DNA of 64,000 nucleotides. It comes from JADKAV01 sp037046735 (GTDB taxonomy: Bacteria; Actinomycetota; Actinomycetes; S36-B12; UBA10799). The stretch is taken from assembly GCA_037046735.1 (NCBI GenBank), contig JBAOHC010000027.1, positions 186,001 to 250,000 on the forward strand, read 5' to 3'. Each line of letters starts with the position of its first letter. The first letter of the stretch is position 1. This document shows positions 55,678 through 64,000 of the stretch, piece after piece. A program made the position numbers and the translations under genes. Below the pieces are notes generated by a model. It ran no database searches and was not told the origin of the DNA. It saw only the letters and a program-made list of their open reading frames with translations.

Positions 55678-57413
55678 CAGACCTCCACCTTGTCCTTGGG
55701 GCTGCTGGTCTGGCCAGGAATGTGCTCCAGGCCGAGGCGACGCGGATCCAGACCCGTCAGGGGATGCCCGCTGGTGAACCACCTGTTGCGCGCGAGCACC
55801 GTGACCATGGGTCTGGTGAAGGCGAACGCGATGATCACGTCGATGACGGTGGTCAGCCCCAGGACGAAGGCGAACCCGCGCACGGCACCGACCGACAGGT
55901 AGTACAGGATCACCGCACCGAGCAGCGAGACGAAGTCCGCCGCCAGGATGGTGTTCCGCGCCCGGGACCAGCCGAGATCACAGGCGGCGCGCAGACTCCG
56001 GCCGTCCCGGATCTCGTCACGTATTCGTTCGAAGTAGACGATGAAGGAGTCCGCCGTGATGCCGATCGCCACGATCGCACCGGCCACGCCGGCCAGTGTC
56101 AGGGCCAGCCCCAACTGCCGGCCGAGGATCACGAAGATCAGGTACGTGACGATCGCCGCGATCACCAGCGACACGATCGCGACCAGGCCCAGAGCCCGGT
56201 AGTAGAACAGCAGGTAGAGCATGACCAGGGCCAGACCGACAGCGCCGGCGAACAGGCCCACCTTCAGGTAGTCCGCGCCAAGCGTGGGCGTCACGGTCTC
56301 GACGCTGGCGATGTTCAGAGTCAGCGGCAGGGCCCCGAACTTGAGGACCTGGGCCAGGGCCTTGGCGTCCTCAGGGGTGAACGACCCACTGATCTGCGCG
56401 CGGCCGTCGTTGATCTGGGACTGGAAGAAGGGCGCCGAGACGACCAGGCCATCCAGGACGATGCCGAACTGGTTCTGCGGCGACGGCAGGCTCACGAGTC
56501 TGCTGGAGACCTCGGAGAGCGCCTGCGTACCCTCGGCGTCGAACTCCAGGTTCACGACCCACCCGGAGCCACCCTGCGCCAGCTCCGCGCTGGCGTTGGT
56601 GATCGAGGTGCCCTTGATGAAGGCCGGCTGCAGCAGGTACTTGGCCGCGCCCTCCTGGTCACAGGTGACGATCCACTTCTCCGGGTCATCGGGTTTGCCG
56701 CCCTGCCGGTTGGACTGGTCGGTGCAATCCAGATTGATCAGTGCGTCCTGCAGTGCGGGGTCGTTGGCGTCGGTGCCCTCGATCGGGGGCACCAGACCAT
56801 CGTCGGCAGCAGGGGTCGCGGCAGGGGTGGCCGCCGGGCTCGCGGCGTCGGCGGGAGTGGCCTGCGCTGCGGGCGACTCGGTGGCCGCCGGGCTCGGAGT
56901 GGTCTCGAAACTCGCGTTGCCGTTGGCGTTGTTGTTGGAGTTGTTCTTCTTGTTGTTCTTCTTTGTGTTTCCGGTGGTCGCGTCCGTGCCGCCTTGACTG
57001 GCACTGGTGTCGATCGGGCCCGGGTTGACCACGGTCTCCACCGGCCGGAAGTTCAACAATGCCGTCTGCGCCAACTGCTCTGCCAGTGCGCGCTCGTTCA
57101 CGCCCGGCACCGAGACCACGATCGCCGCGTCATTGCCGGACCCCTGAATGGCCACATCGGCCTCTGCCACACCGAATCCGTTGACTCGCTGTCGGATGAT
57201 CTCCGTGGTCTGCTGCAACTGCTCGTCGGTGATCGCGCCGGCCCCGTCGGCCTGCGTGGGCACCAGGATGACCTGGGTTCCGCCTTGCAGGTCCAGGCCA
57301 AGGCGCGGGGTGTTCGCCTGTCCGGGCCAGAAAGCCCAGACCGCCAGTCCGATGATCACGATCAGCAACGCCGTGAGGGACCGCCATGGTTTCGGTTGCG
57401 CTGGAGCAGCCAC
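55677..57413 (-). CDS. secD: Protein translocase subunit SecD with low-complexity insert
   Basis: 578 residues. N-terminal TM, the GLDLQGGTQVIL motif, periplasmic P1 domain, P1 base (FKFGALPLTLNI-like region KFGALPLTLNIASVE) and six-TM RND-type bundle (GITADSFIVYFERIRDEIRDG; TVIDVIIAFAFTRPMV). An Asn/Lys tract (KKNNKKNNSNNNANGN) and an Ala/Pro tract are inserted at about residues 135-215. GTG at 57413 overlaps the yajC stop. yajC-secD-secF form one operon. Confidence 0.96.
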   Translation of the reverse strand: MAAPAQPKPWRSLTALLIVIIGLAVWAFWPGQANTPRLGLDLQGGTQVILVPTQADGAGAITDEQLQQTTEIIRQRVNGFGVAEADVAIQGSGNDAAIVVSVPGVNERALAEQLAQTALLNFRPVETVVNPGPIDTSASQGGTDATTGNTKKNNKKNNSNNNANGNASFETTPSPAATESPAAQATPADAASPAATPAATPAADDGLVPPIEGTDANDPALQDALINLDCTDQSNRQGGKPDDPEKWIVTCDQEGAAKYLLQPAFIKGTSITNASAELAQGGSGWVVNLEFDAEGTQALSEVSSRLVSLPSPQNQFGIVLDGLVVSAPFFQSQINDGRAQISGSFTPEDAKALAQVLKFGALPLTLNIASVETVTPTLGADYLKVGLFAGAVGLALVMLYLLFYYRALGLVAIVSLVIAAIVTYLIFVILGRQLGLALTLAGVAGAIVAIGITADSFIVYFERIRDEIRDGRSLRAACDLGWSRARNTILAADFVSLLGAVILYYLSVGAVRGFAFVLGLTTVIDVIIAFAFTRPMVTVLARNRWFTSGHPLTGLDPRRLGLEHIPGQTSSPKDKVEV

Positions 57414-57688
57414 TATGCCTCTTGTCCTTCATCGGTGAGCACGGTCGCCACTGCGGCCCGCGCGTACTTCACAACCACACCGTCGCTGATCTCGAGGCCG
57501 ATCGTGTCGTCCTCGCCGATCCATCGCACTGTGCCGTAGATCCCTGCCGTGGTCATGATCTCCACTCCCTCATGCACTGCCCCTTGCGCGGCCATCGCAT
57601 CCCGTTGTCGTTGCCGTAGCGGCCTGATCATGGTGAACCACAGTCCACCGAGCAGCAGCAGCGGGATCGCGAGCATGACGAATTCCAT
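57413..57688 (-). CDS. yajC: Preprotein translocase accessory subunit YajC
   Basis: 91 residues, single TM at about residues 4-22 (VMLAIPLLLLGGLWFTMIRP), then RQRQRDAMAAQGAVHEGVEI and a small SH3-like beta domain (MTTAGIYGTVRWIGEDDTIG). ATG at 57688, 7 nt after TAGCAT (leaderless). Its promoter overlaps the last codons of ruvB. Confidence 0.94.
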   Translation of the reverse strand: MEFVMLAIPLLLLGGLWFTMIRPLRQRQRDAMAAQGAVHEGVEIMTTAGIYGTVRWIGEDDTIGLEISDGVVVKYARAAVATVLTDEGQEA

Positions 57689-57695
57689 CGATCTG

Positions 57696-57701
57696 ATGCT
57701 A
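57696..57701 (-). promoter_or_regulatory. -10 box of yajC-secD-secF, leaderless
   Basis: TAGCAT on the minus strand, 7 nt before the yajC ATG and 2 nt from the ruvB stop codon. Confidence 0.5.
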
Positions 57702-57702
57702 C

Positions 57703-58748
57703 CTACCTGTCGAACGACTCCAGTGGATCGGCCAAGGTGAGTTGATCCGTGGCGGGTGGGGCGGCGATCCCCAAGTGGGTGTAGGCCTTGCCCGTGGCGA
57801 CCCGGCCACGCGGGGTCCGGGCCAGGAATCCCGACCGCAGAAGGAACGGTTCGCACACCGTTTCCACGGTCTCGGCCTCCTCCCCCACAGCCACCGCCAG
57901 GTCGACAGGCCGACCGGACCGCCGCCGAAATTGCGGACCAGCGCCATGAGCACCGAGCGGTCCAGGCGATCCAGACCGGAGGCGTCGACTTCGAAGAGTG
58001 CGAGTGCGGCGTCGGTGCTGGCCACGTCCACCCGGCCGTCGCCGTGAATCTGGGCGTAGTCGCGCACCCGCCGCAGTAGGCGGTTGGCGATGCGCGGCGT
58101 GCCTCGCGAGCGGCCGGCGATGATCGCCAGCGCCTGCGGATCCGCTTGCATGCGCATCAGGTCGGAGGCACGGGCCACGATCGTCTGCAGCTCGGCGGGT
58201 TCGTAGAAGTCCATATGTGCGGTGAAGCCGAACCGGTCGCGCAGCGGCCCCGGCAGCAGCCCGGACCGCGTCGTCGCCCCCACGAGCGTGAACGGCGCCA
58301 GATCCAGCGGGATGGAGGTGGCCCCGGGACCCTTGCCCACAACGACGTCGACCCGGAAGTCCTCCATGGCCATGTACAACATCTCTTCAGCGGGCCGCGA
58401 CAAGCGGTGGATCTCGTCGATGAAGAGCACGTCACCGGGCAACAAGGCCGTCAGGATGCTGGCCAGATCCCCGGCGTGCGTGATCGCCGGGCCGCTGGTC
58501 AGCCGCAGAGCCTTCCCCAGTTCAGCGGCGATGATCATCGCCAGGGTCGTCTTGCCCAACCCGGGCGGTCCGCTCAGCAGAACGTGATCGGCGACGTGCT
58601 CACGCTGTTTGGCCGCTGACAGCACCAGCGAGAGTTGGTCCTTCACGCGTTGCTGGCCGATGAAGTCGCGTAAGGACGTGGGGCGCAGGGCACCTTCGAC
58701 CATCCGTTCGGTCTCATCAGCGCCCATCGCGAGCAGCGGATCGTTCAT
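57703..58748 (-). CDS. ruvB: Holliday junction branch-migration helicase RuvB (one frameshift)
   Basis: 348 residues after repair. AAA+ motor: Walker A GPPGLGKTTLAMIIAAELG, Walker B VLFIDEIHRLSRPAEEMLY, sensor 1 GATTRSGLLPGPLRDRFGF, Arg finger in GRSRGTPRIANRLLRRVRDY. The frame breaks at 57900-57901 (about codon 283): restoring one C on the coding strand joins FGGGPVGLST to LAVAVGEEAETVE and leads to the C-terminal DNA-binding winged helix (LLRSGFLARTPRGRVATGKA). ATG overlaps the ruvA stop (ATGA). Confidence 0.94.
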
Positions 58749-59356
58749 GGGCTGACCGAAGGCGTGTGGTCAAGCACCTGCAGGGCGAGTTTGAGTGCCT
58801 CCCCCACAGCCAGGTCGGCGGCGGTCGGACGCGCGGCCACCGTGTCGACCGCCGACTGAGCCTGCGCCGCGGTCCACCCCAGCCCGGTCAAGGCCGCATG
58901 GACCTGCAGCCGCCAGGGCGCCGACGCGGGCGCGCTGGCAGGGTTCACTGTGGCGACGGGGCCGATCCGGTCCTTCAGGTCCACGATCAGGCGCTGCGCG
59001 GTCTTTCGACCCAGACCGGAGACGGTCATCAGGACACTCTCGTCCTCGCCGGCGATGGCCGTCCGGATCTGGTCGGCGCTGAGTGTGGCCAGCATCGTCA
59101 TGGCCAATCGCGGGCCGATCCCCGACACGCTCTGCACCGTGCGAAAGATCTCTCGTTCACCGGAGTCGGCGAAGCCGTACAAGGTCAGACTGTCCTCACG
59201 CACGATGAGGTCGGTGGTCAAGGTGGTCTCCTCGCCGAGGGTCAGCGTCGCCACCGTCCGGCTGGTCACCACAATGTTCAAACCGACACCGCCGACCTCA
59301 ACGACTACCTCGTCGGCGCCACGATGCAGGACCCGTCCGCGGACTTGTGCGATCAC
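58745..59356 (-). CDS. ruvA: Holliday junction DNA helicase subunit RuvA
   Basis: 203 residues, three domains: OB fold (VIAQVRGRVLHRGADEVVVE), tandem HhH motifs (VSGIGPRLAMTMLATLS; VSGLGRKTAQRLIVDLKDRI) and a C-terminal RuvB-contacting helix bundle (QVHAALTGLGWTAAQAQSAV). GTG at 59356 overlaps the ruvC stop as GTGA; an in-frame GTG at 59362 is possible. Confidence 0.96.
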   Translation of the reverse strand: MIAQVRGRVLHRGADEVVVEVGGVGLNIVVTSRTVATLTLGEETTLTTDLIVREDSLTLYGFADSGEREIFRTVQSVSGIGPRLAMTMLATLSADQIRTAIAGEDESVLMTVSGLGRKTAQRLIVDLKDRIGPVATVNPASAPASAPWRLQVHAALTGLGWTAAQAQSAVDTVAARPTAADLAVGEALKLALQVLDHTPSVSP

Positions 59357-59847
59357 TTCCACACCCCCGCTGAGGTGCGCGACCGCCAGACATGGCAGAT
59401 GCCCAGCGCGAGTGCATCGGTCGCGTCAGCCGGGCGGGGCACATCTCCCAGGCCCAGGATGCGCGCGACCATGAAGGCCACCTGCTGCTTGTCCGCCCTA
59501 CCCGAGCCGGTCACTGCCGCCTTCACCTCCGTCGGGGTGTGCTGTTGCACATCGAGTCCGCGCCGGGTCGCCGCCAGCATGCAGACCGCTGCCGCTTGTG
59601 CGGTACCCATCGCACTGCGCACGTTCTGCTGGCTGAACACCCGCTCGACCACCATCACATCCGGTTGTGTCATGGCGAGGTACTCGTCCACAGCGTCGAA
59701 CACGCCCTGCAACCTGCGGGCGTGGTCCTCCCCCGGGTCGGTCCGGATCACATCCACGAGCACAGCCCGGGCCTTGCCGTCGAATCCGGACTCGACCACG
59801 GCAACCCCACACCGGGTCAGGCCGGGATCAACCGCGAGCACGCGCAT
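59353..59847 (-). CDS. ruvC: Crossover junction endodeoxyribonuclease RuvC
   Basis: 164-residue RNase H-fold resolvase. First catalytic Asp in VLAVDPGLTRCGVAVVE, Glu in VMVVERVFSQQNVRSAMGTA, and terminal Asp residues in RPADATDALALGICH. Cuts Holliday junctions with RuvAB. ATG at 59847 with CGGAG upstream. First gene of ruvC-ruvA-ruvB. Confidence 0.96.
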   Translation of the reverse strand: MRVLAVDPGLTRCGVAVVESGFDGKARAVLVDVIRTDPGEDHARRLQGVFDAVDEYLAMTQPDVMVVERVFSQQNVRSAMGTAQAAAVCMLAATRRGLDVQQHTPTEVKAAVTGSGRADKQQVAFMVARILGLGDVPRPADATDALALGICHVWRSRTSAGVWK

Positions 59848-59888
59848 GGGGTCTCCGAATCGTACGCTTGTACGCCCACAGTACCCAT

Positions 59889-59907
59889 GGCCGGTCCGTG
59901 TCCGGCC
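59889..59907 (-). terminator. Small hairpin after the WS/DGAT gene
   Basis: GGCCGG, 7-nt loop, CCGGCC, in the 81-nt gap between the acyltransferase stop and the ruvC start. No T tract, so termination is uncertain. Confidence 0.35.
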
Positions 59908-59928
59908 GCCGACACGCGCAGAGCAGCG

Positions 59929-61794
59929 TCAGCGGATGGTCAGGGGGTTTCCGGCCAGAACGGGCGCCCCGATCACCTCGCGGAACCCGTGCCGCAGGCT
60001 GCGGACAAGTTCGTCGCGGTCATCGACGGCCGCATCATCGGTACTGACCCCAACACTGGCCACGCCGTTGTAGGTCAGCATGGTGACGTTGATCGCTGCC
60101 CCGATGGTTCCCACCAGCGGGTACATCCGCTCGACCCGGGCCCCGGCCAACCACACCGGGACCGGCACCCCCGGCACGTTCGACGCAGTGAGGTCGGAGG
60201 TCTGCGCCGCCGCCGACACCAATTCGGGCGGTAGGAACCGGGTCAGTTCGGCCAGGCTGTCGGCAAGTTTCAACGCGGGCTCGGCACGCCAACTGCGCAC
60301 CGTCTCCGCGGCTGCCTCCAGGACGTCGTCAATGGCATTGCTCACAGGGATCTCGAAGCGTGCGATCGTCACCGCGTTGGTCTCGTCACCCGACGACCGC
60401 AAGGAGATCGGCATGTTCATGCGCAACTCATCGACCGGCCTGCCCATCTTCTCGTGGTAGCGGTGCATCCCTACGCTGATTGCGGCCAGGAAGAGGTCAT
60501 TGACGGTCCGCTCGCGGGCCTTGGCGGCCTTACGGAACTGCGCGAAGTCCATGTCGATGGTGTCGAAGTGGTAGTTGATGCTGCGCTGCTGCATGATCGG
60601 CGACAGCGGACCCAGTGGGACCTTCGTGAACCGCATCACCGACTCGGTGGTGCCCTTGACCCGGCCGATCAGCTCGGTCGGATTCTTGATCGCGGCCATC
60701 GCCAACGGTCCGATGCCCTTGACGGCATCCTCAGCCGTCCGGGCGACCCAACCGAGATTGTTGCGGACCACAGCCTGCAGAAATCCGGTGGTGTCCAACA
60801 CCGCCGGCTCGGGGGCTGCTGGCATGGGCCCCAGATCCATCCCCTCGGGGGTGAAGTCCAAGAGCGCCATACCCAACTGCACGGCCCCTTGGCCGTCGGC
60901 GATCGCATGGTGGAGCTTCAGGATCAGAGCAGCTTTGCCGCCGGGCAGACCCTCCAAGAGGGTCACTCGCCACAGGGGTCGCTCCTTGTCGAAGTCGGTC
61001 ATGCTCTGCCGACGGGCGTCGGCGAGCACGTCGGACCAGGTAGATCCCTTCGGCATGCTGAAGCGGCGCATGTGGTAGGAGAGATCGAAATTCGGGTCAA
61101 CCACGATTCGTGGGGACTGGATCCCGATCGGCCCTTCCACCACGACCGACCGCAGGACCGGAGCCAGCCGGGTGGCGCGTTCGTAACGCTGCTTCAGCCG
61201 ATCCCAATCGGGGCTCTTCTCGAGCACGAGCAGCCCGATGATGGTCGAGCGCATCACCGGGTCATCGGTGGCCATCCGCCACGTCGCGAAGTCCCACCCG
61301 GACAGCCGCCGGGCCTCGGTGACCGTGTCCTTGCCGCGCAGCGGATCGGGCTGTTTGGTCGACTTCTTGCGCGGAGTCTTCGCGGGTTCGGCGGCCGCAG
61401 CTGCGGGCGAGGCCTTGGGGGCCGGTTTGTCTGCGGCAGTCGCCTTCGGCGTCCTCTTCGCAGTAGCGGGCTTCTTCGCCGGCGCTGTGGCCGCTGCTGT
61501 CTTTTTCGCCGGCGGCTTCTTCCTCGCTGGCTTCGGTGCCACCTTCTGCACCGCGGGTTCCGCGGCTGGCTTCTCCGCGGCTGGTGCCGGGGCCGACTTC
61601 TTCGCCGGGGCCGCCTTCTTCACCGCCTTCGGCGGAGCAGACTTCGCTGAGTTCTTCGCTGCCGGCGCCTTCTTGGCCGGCTTGGCCGACGACTTCTTGG
61701 CGCTCGGGGCTGGCTCAGACTGTGCTTGACCTTCCGGAACCGTCGACGAAACCGTGCTCTTGACGGCGTCCTTGCTCTCCGGGCTGTCGGCCAC
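59929..61794 (-). CDS. WS/DGAT acyltransferase with N-terminal Lys/Ala/Pro-rich tail
   Basis: 621 residues; typical wax ester synthase/diacylglycerol acyltransferases have about 460. The catalytic motif HHxxxDG is LHHAIADGQGAVQLG, with conserved RPLWRVTLLEGLPGGKAA before it and NDLFLAAISVGMHRYH, SNVPGVPVPVWLAGARVERM later. It should make wax esters or triacylglycerol from acyl-CoA. Residues ~15-150 are a Lys/Ala/Pro-rich tail with repeated AKK/PAKK motifs like histone H1 or mycobacterial HupB tails. GTG at 61794 has AGGAGG upstream. Confidence 0.88.
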   Translation of the reverse strand: MADSPESKDAVKSTVSSTVPEGQAQSEPAPSAKKSSAKPAKKAPAAKNSAKSAPPKAVKKAAPAKKSAPAPAAEKPAAEPAVQKVAPKPARKKPPAKKTAAATAPAKKPATAKRTPKATAADKPAPKASPAAAAAEPAKTPRKKSTKQPDPLRGKDTVTEARRLSGWDFATWRMATDDPVMRSTIIGLLVLEKSPDWDRLKQRYERATRLAPVLRSVVVEGPIGIQSPRIVVDPNFDLSYHMRRFSMPKGSTWSDVLADARRQSMTDFDKERPLWRVTLLEGLPGGKAALILKLHHAIADGQGAVQLGMALLDFTPEGMDLGPMPAAPEPAVLDTTGFLQAVVRNNLGWVARTAEDAVKGIGPLAMAAIKNPTELIGRVKGTTESVMRFTKVPLGPLSPIMQQRSINYHFDTIDMDFAQFRKAAKARERTVNDLFLAAISVGMHRYHEKMGRPVDELRMNMPISLRSSGDETNAVTIARFEIPVSNAIDDVLEAAAETVRSWRAEPALKLADSLAELTRFLPPELVSAAAQTSDLTASNVPGVPVPVWLAGARVERMYPLVGTIGAAINVTMLTYNGVASVGVSTDDAAVDDRDELVRSLRHGFREVIGAPVLAGNPLTIR

Positions 61795-61902
61795 GAGTCC
61801 TCCTAGGGTGCGAATACCCAACGCTATCCCCGCCCCCCAGCCGACGCGCGATGTTGTTCAAACCGGACGTCCCCGTTCGCAGCGGATTGGTGATCGCCGG
61901 GG

Positions 61903-62655
61903 TTAGGCGTCCACCTCAGCCATGACCTCGTCGGAAACATCGAAGTTCGCGTACACGTTCTGCACGTCGTCGCTGTCCTCCAAGGCATCGAGCAGCCGGA
62001 AGATCCGTTCAGCGCCTTGGGCGTCCAGCGGCACCGTCACGCTGGGCACGAACTGCACCTCCGCGGAGTCGTAGTCGAGTCCCGCCTCCTGCAGCGCGGT
62101 ACGCACGGCGACCAGATCGCCAGGCTCGCTGACGACCTCGAAGGTCCCGTCGAGGTCGTTGACCTCCTCCGCCCCGGCGTCGAGGACTGCCAGCAGCACG
62201 TCATCCTCACTGAGGCCCGCTGCCGGCACCAGTACCACGCCCTTGCGGGCGAACAGATAAGACACCGACCCCGGGTCGGCCATCGAGGCTCCATTGCGGC
62301 TCATCGCGACCCGCACCTCTCCGGCGGCACGGTTGCGGTTGTCGGTCAAGCACTCGACCAGGACGGCCACGCCGTTGGGCCCGTAGCCCTCGTACATGAT
62401 GGTTTCCCAGTCCGAACCCCCGGACTCGGCGCCCGAACCACGTTTGATGGCCCGATCGATGTTGTCCATCGGCACGGAGTTCTTGCGCGCCTTCTGAATC
62501 GCGTCGTACAGCGTGGGGTTTCCATCAGGATCGGCACCACCGGTCCTGCACGCCACCTCGATGTTCTTGATGAGTTTCGCGAACAGCTTGCCGCGTTTGG
62601 CGTCTATGACCGCCTTCTTGTGCTTGGTCGTCGCCCACTTGGAATGGCCGCTCAT
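61903..62655 (-). CDS. yebC: YebC/PmpR family protein (TACO1-like)
   Basis: 250 residues, full length. N-terminus SGHSKWATTKHKKAVIDAKR, then RGKLFAKLIKNIEVACR, and the acidic domain with GTFEVVSEPGDLVAV. Family members act as transcription regulators or help ribosomes at polyproline stretches. ATG at 62655 overlaps the pdxT stop (ATGA), coupling it to pdxST. Confidence 0.95.
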   Translation of the reverse strand: MSGHSKWATTKHKKAVIDAKRGKLFAKLIKNIEVACRTGGADPDGNPTLYDAIQKARKNSVPMDNIDRAIKRGSGAESGGSDWETIMYEGYGPNGVAVLVECLTDNRNRAAGEVRVAMSRNGASMADPGSVSYLFARKGVVLVPAAGLSEDDVLLAVLDAGAEEVNDLDGTFEVVSEPGDLVAVRTALQEAGLDYDSAEVQFVPSVTVPLDAQGAERIFRLLDALEDSDDVQNVYANFDVSDEVMAEVDA

Positions 62656-63257
62656 ACATCCTCCAAAACCATGTTCACCAGCAATCGATGGAACCGCTGG
62701 TCATCGGTCACCTCGGGGTGGAACGAGGTCGCCACGGCATTTGCGTGCCGTACGGCCACGATCCTATCGGTGCCATCGTCGACCTCAACCGTCGCGAGAA
62801 CGTCCACCGCCGGGCCCACGCGTTCCACCCACGGTGCGCGGATGAACACCGCCGGTACAGGTGGCCCTGGTAGTGCCGGCACCTCGACGGCAGCCTCGAA
62901 GGAGTCGACTTGACGCCCGAACGCGTTGCGGCGCACCGTCATGTCGATCGCGCCCAGGCTCACCTGGTCGGGCCGGCCATCGAGCACCTCATCGGCGAGC
63001 AGGATCATGCCAGCGCAGGTGCCCAGGACCGGCAGACCCGCCGCGAGCCGCTCCCGCAGCACGTCCTCCATCGCATTGCGCCGGATGAGCATGCCGATCG
63101 TCGTCGACTCGCCACCTGGCACGACCAGACCGGCGACGCCATCAAGGTCTTCGGCAGTACGCACCTTCACCGGCTCAGCACCGCACGCCGCAACCATCCG
63201 CAGATGTTCGCGGAAATCCCCCTGCAATGCCAGAACCCCGACCCGGGGCCTCACCAC
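62652..63257 (-). CDS. pdxT: Pyridoxal 5'-phosphate synthase glutaminase subunit PdxT
   Basis: 201-residue class I glutamine amidotransferase supplying ammonia to PdxS. Oxyanion region VVPGGESTTIGML, nucleophile Cys in LGTCAGMILLA, and the His/Glu pair in TSFHPEVTDD. Starts with GTG at 63257 or the adjacent GTG at 63254, which overlaps the pdxS stop as GTGA. Confidence 0.95.
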   Translation of the reverse strand: MVRPRVGVLALQGDFREHLRMVAACGAEPVKVRTAEDLDGVAGLVVPGGESTTIGMLIRRNAMEDVLRERLAAGLPVLGTCAGMILLADEVLDGRPDQVSLGAIDMTVRRNAFGRQVDSFEAAVEVPALPGPPVPAVFIRAPWVERVGPAVDVLATVEVDDGTDRIVAVRHANAVATSFHPEVTDDQRFHRLLVNMVLEDV

Positions 63258-64000
63258 CCGCGGTCAGCGAGGCGGTGCGGCGCCGGGATCTCTTCGACAT
63301 TGATCCCGACCATGGCCTCCCCGAGACCGCGGGACACCTTGGCCAGGATGTCAGGGTCGTCGTAGTGAGTGGTCGCCGCCACGATGGCCGACGCCCGCTC
63401 GGCGGGGTTGCCCGACTTGAAGATCCCGCTGCCCACGAAGACGCCGTCAGCACCGAGTTGCATCATCATCGCCGCATCTGCCGGGGTGGCGATACCTCCT
63501 GCGGTGAACAGGACCACGGGCAGCCTGCCGGCGCGGGCCACCTCGGCCACCAGATCGTAGGGCGCCTGCAACTCCTTGGCTGCCACGTAGAGCTCGTCCT
63601 CGGGCAGGCTGGTGAGTCGGGTCATTTGATCACGGATCGTGCGCATGTGGGTAGTGGCGTTCGATACGTCACCAGTGCCCGCCTCCCCCTTGCTGCGGAT
63701 CATGGCCGCACCCTCGGTGATCCGCCGCAGCGCCTCGCCCAGGTTCGTGGCACCGCACACGAAGGGGACCGTGAAGGCCCACTTGTCGATGTGGTGGGAG
63801 TAGTCGGCCGGGGTCAGCACCTCGGACTCGTCGACGTAGTCGACACCCAGCGACTGCAGGATCTGGGCCTCGACGAAATGCCCGATCCGGGTCTTCGCCA
63901 TGACCGGAATGGACACGGTGTCGATGATCGCGTCGATGAGGTCTGGGTCGCTCATCCGTGCCACGCCACCCTGCGCCCGGATGTCCGCGGGCACCCGCTC
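63251..64000 (-). CDS. pdxS: Pyridoxal 5'-phosphate synthase subunit PdxS (5' end outside window)
   Basis: About 249 C-terminal residues of the (beta/alpha)8 synthase that builds PLP from ribose 5-phosphate, glyceraldehyde 3-phosphate and ammonia. Visible motifs: PADIRAQGGVARMSDPDLI, IPVMAKTRIGHFVEAQIL, YVDESEVLTPAD, KGEAGTGDVSNATTHMR (the second active-site Lys region) and phosphate loop GADGVFVGSGIFKSGNP. The frame continues past 64000, so the start is not in the window. Confidence 0.95.
   Translation of the reverse strand, partial: ERVPADIRAQGGVARMSDPDLIDAIIDTVSIPVMAKTRIGHFVEAQILQSLGVDYVDESEVLTPADYSHHIDKWAFTVPFVCGATNLGEALRRITEGAAMIRSKGEAGTGDVSNATTHMRTIRDQMTRLTSLPEDELYVAAKELQAPYDLVAEVARAGRLPVVLFTAGGIATPADAAMMMQLGADGVFVGSGIFKSGNPAERASAIVAATTHYDDPDILAKVSRGLGEAMVGINVEEIPAPHRLADRGW

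Overview
The window is high-GC DNA from an actinomycete-type bacterium. The gene order supports this: polA with a nearby PdtaR-like ANTAR regulator; aroC-aroK-aroB-aroQ-pepQ-efp-nusB; alaS-ruvX-mltG-aroE; hisS, a metallo-beta-lactamase hydrolase, a cyclophilin, rel, secF-secD-yajC and ruvB-ruvA-ruvC; then yebC-pdxT-pdxS. These blocks match what I know of the Mycobacterium and Streptomyces chromosomes. Many starts are GTG, junctions are often ATGA or GTGA overlaps, and several genes look leaderless (a TANNNT box 6-8 nt before the start codon). I cannot place it below class level.

Layout. 1-3.5 kb: 3' truncated polA, a hotdog thioesterase and a GNAT enzyme. 3.7-10 kb: a branched-chain amino acid ABC transporter (livHMGF forward, convergent with livJ), with an AbiEi/DUF559-like gene between two matching 67-nt palindromes lodged between them. 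10.2-16.1 kb: pdtaR, a tRNA with a CAA anticodon, and the shikimate/efp/nusB operon on the minus strand. 16.2-24.5 kb: type IV pilus genes pilP-O-N-M, pilD, three minor pilins and the major pilin pilA. 24.6-25.9 kb: an intact IS3-like element. 26-32.8 kb: a histidine phosphatase, a VKOR, a multi-PAS diguanylate cyclase, a DUF222/HNH protein and a CorA transporter. 33-38.9 kb: pilC, pilT, pilB, a DUF4388-like protein and a roadblock/LC7 protein. 39-44 kb: aroE, mltG, ruvX, alaS. 44.06-44.48 kb: an 83-bp tandem repeat array. 44.5-64 kb: rarA, aspS, hisS, hydrolase, cyclophilin, DUF349, rel, secFD, yajC, ruvBAC, a WS/DGAT acyltransferase with a histone-like tail, yebC, pdxT and 5' truncated pdxS.

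The most coherent system is the type IV pilus locus. It sits between aroE and aroC, where many actinobacteria keep only a lone prepilin peptidase gene. It is split into an assembly/motor half and a pilin/alignment half by about 8.5 kb that includes a diguanylate cyclase and a disulfide-forming VKOR, both plausible pilus modulators.

Five genes (polA, livJ, pepQ, the PAS-GGDEF gene, ruvB) are each interrupted by one single-base frameshift in a short G/C run, and each becomes a full-length frame when one base is added or removed. This density in housekeeping genes points to consensus errors in the sequence rather than real gene loss. I annotate them as single genes with the break position stated.
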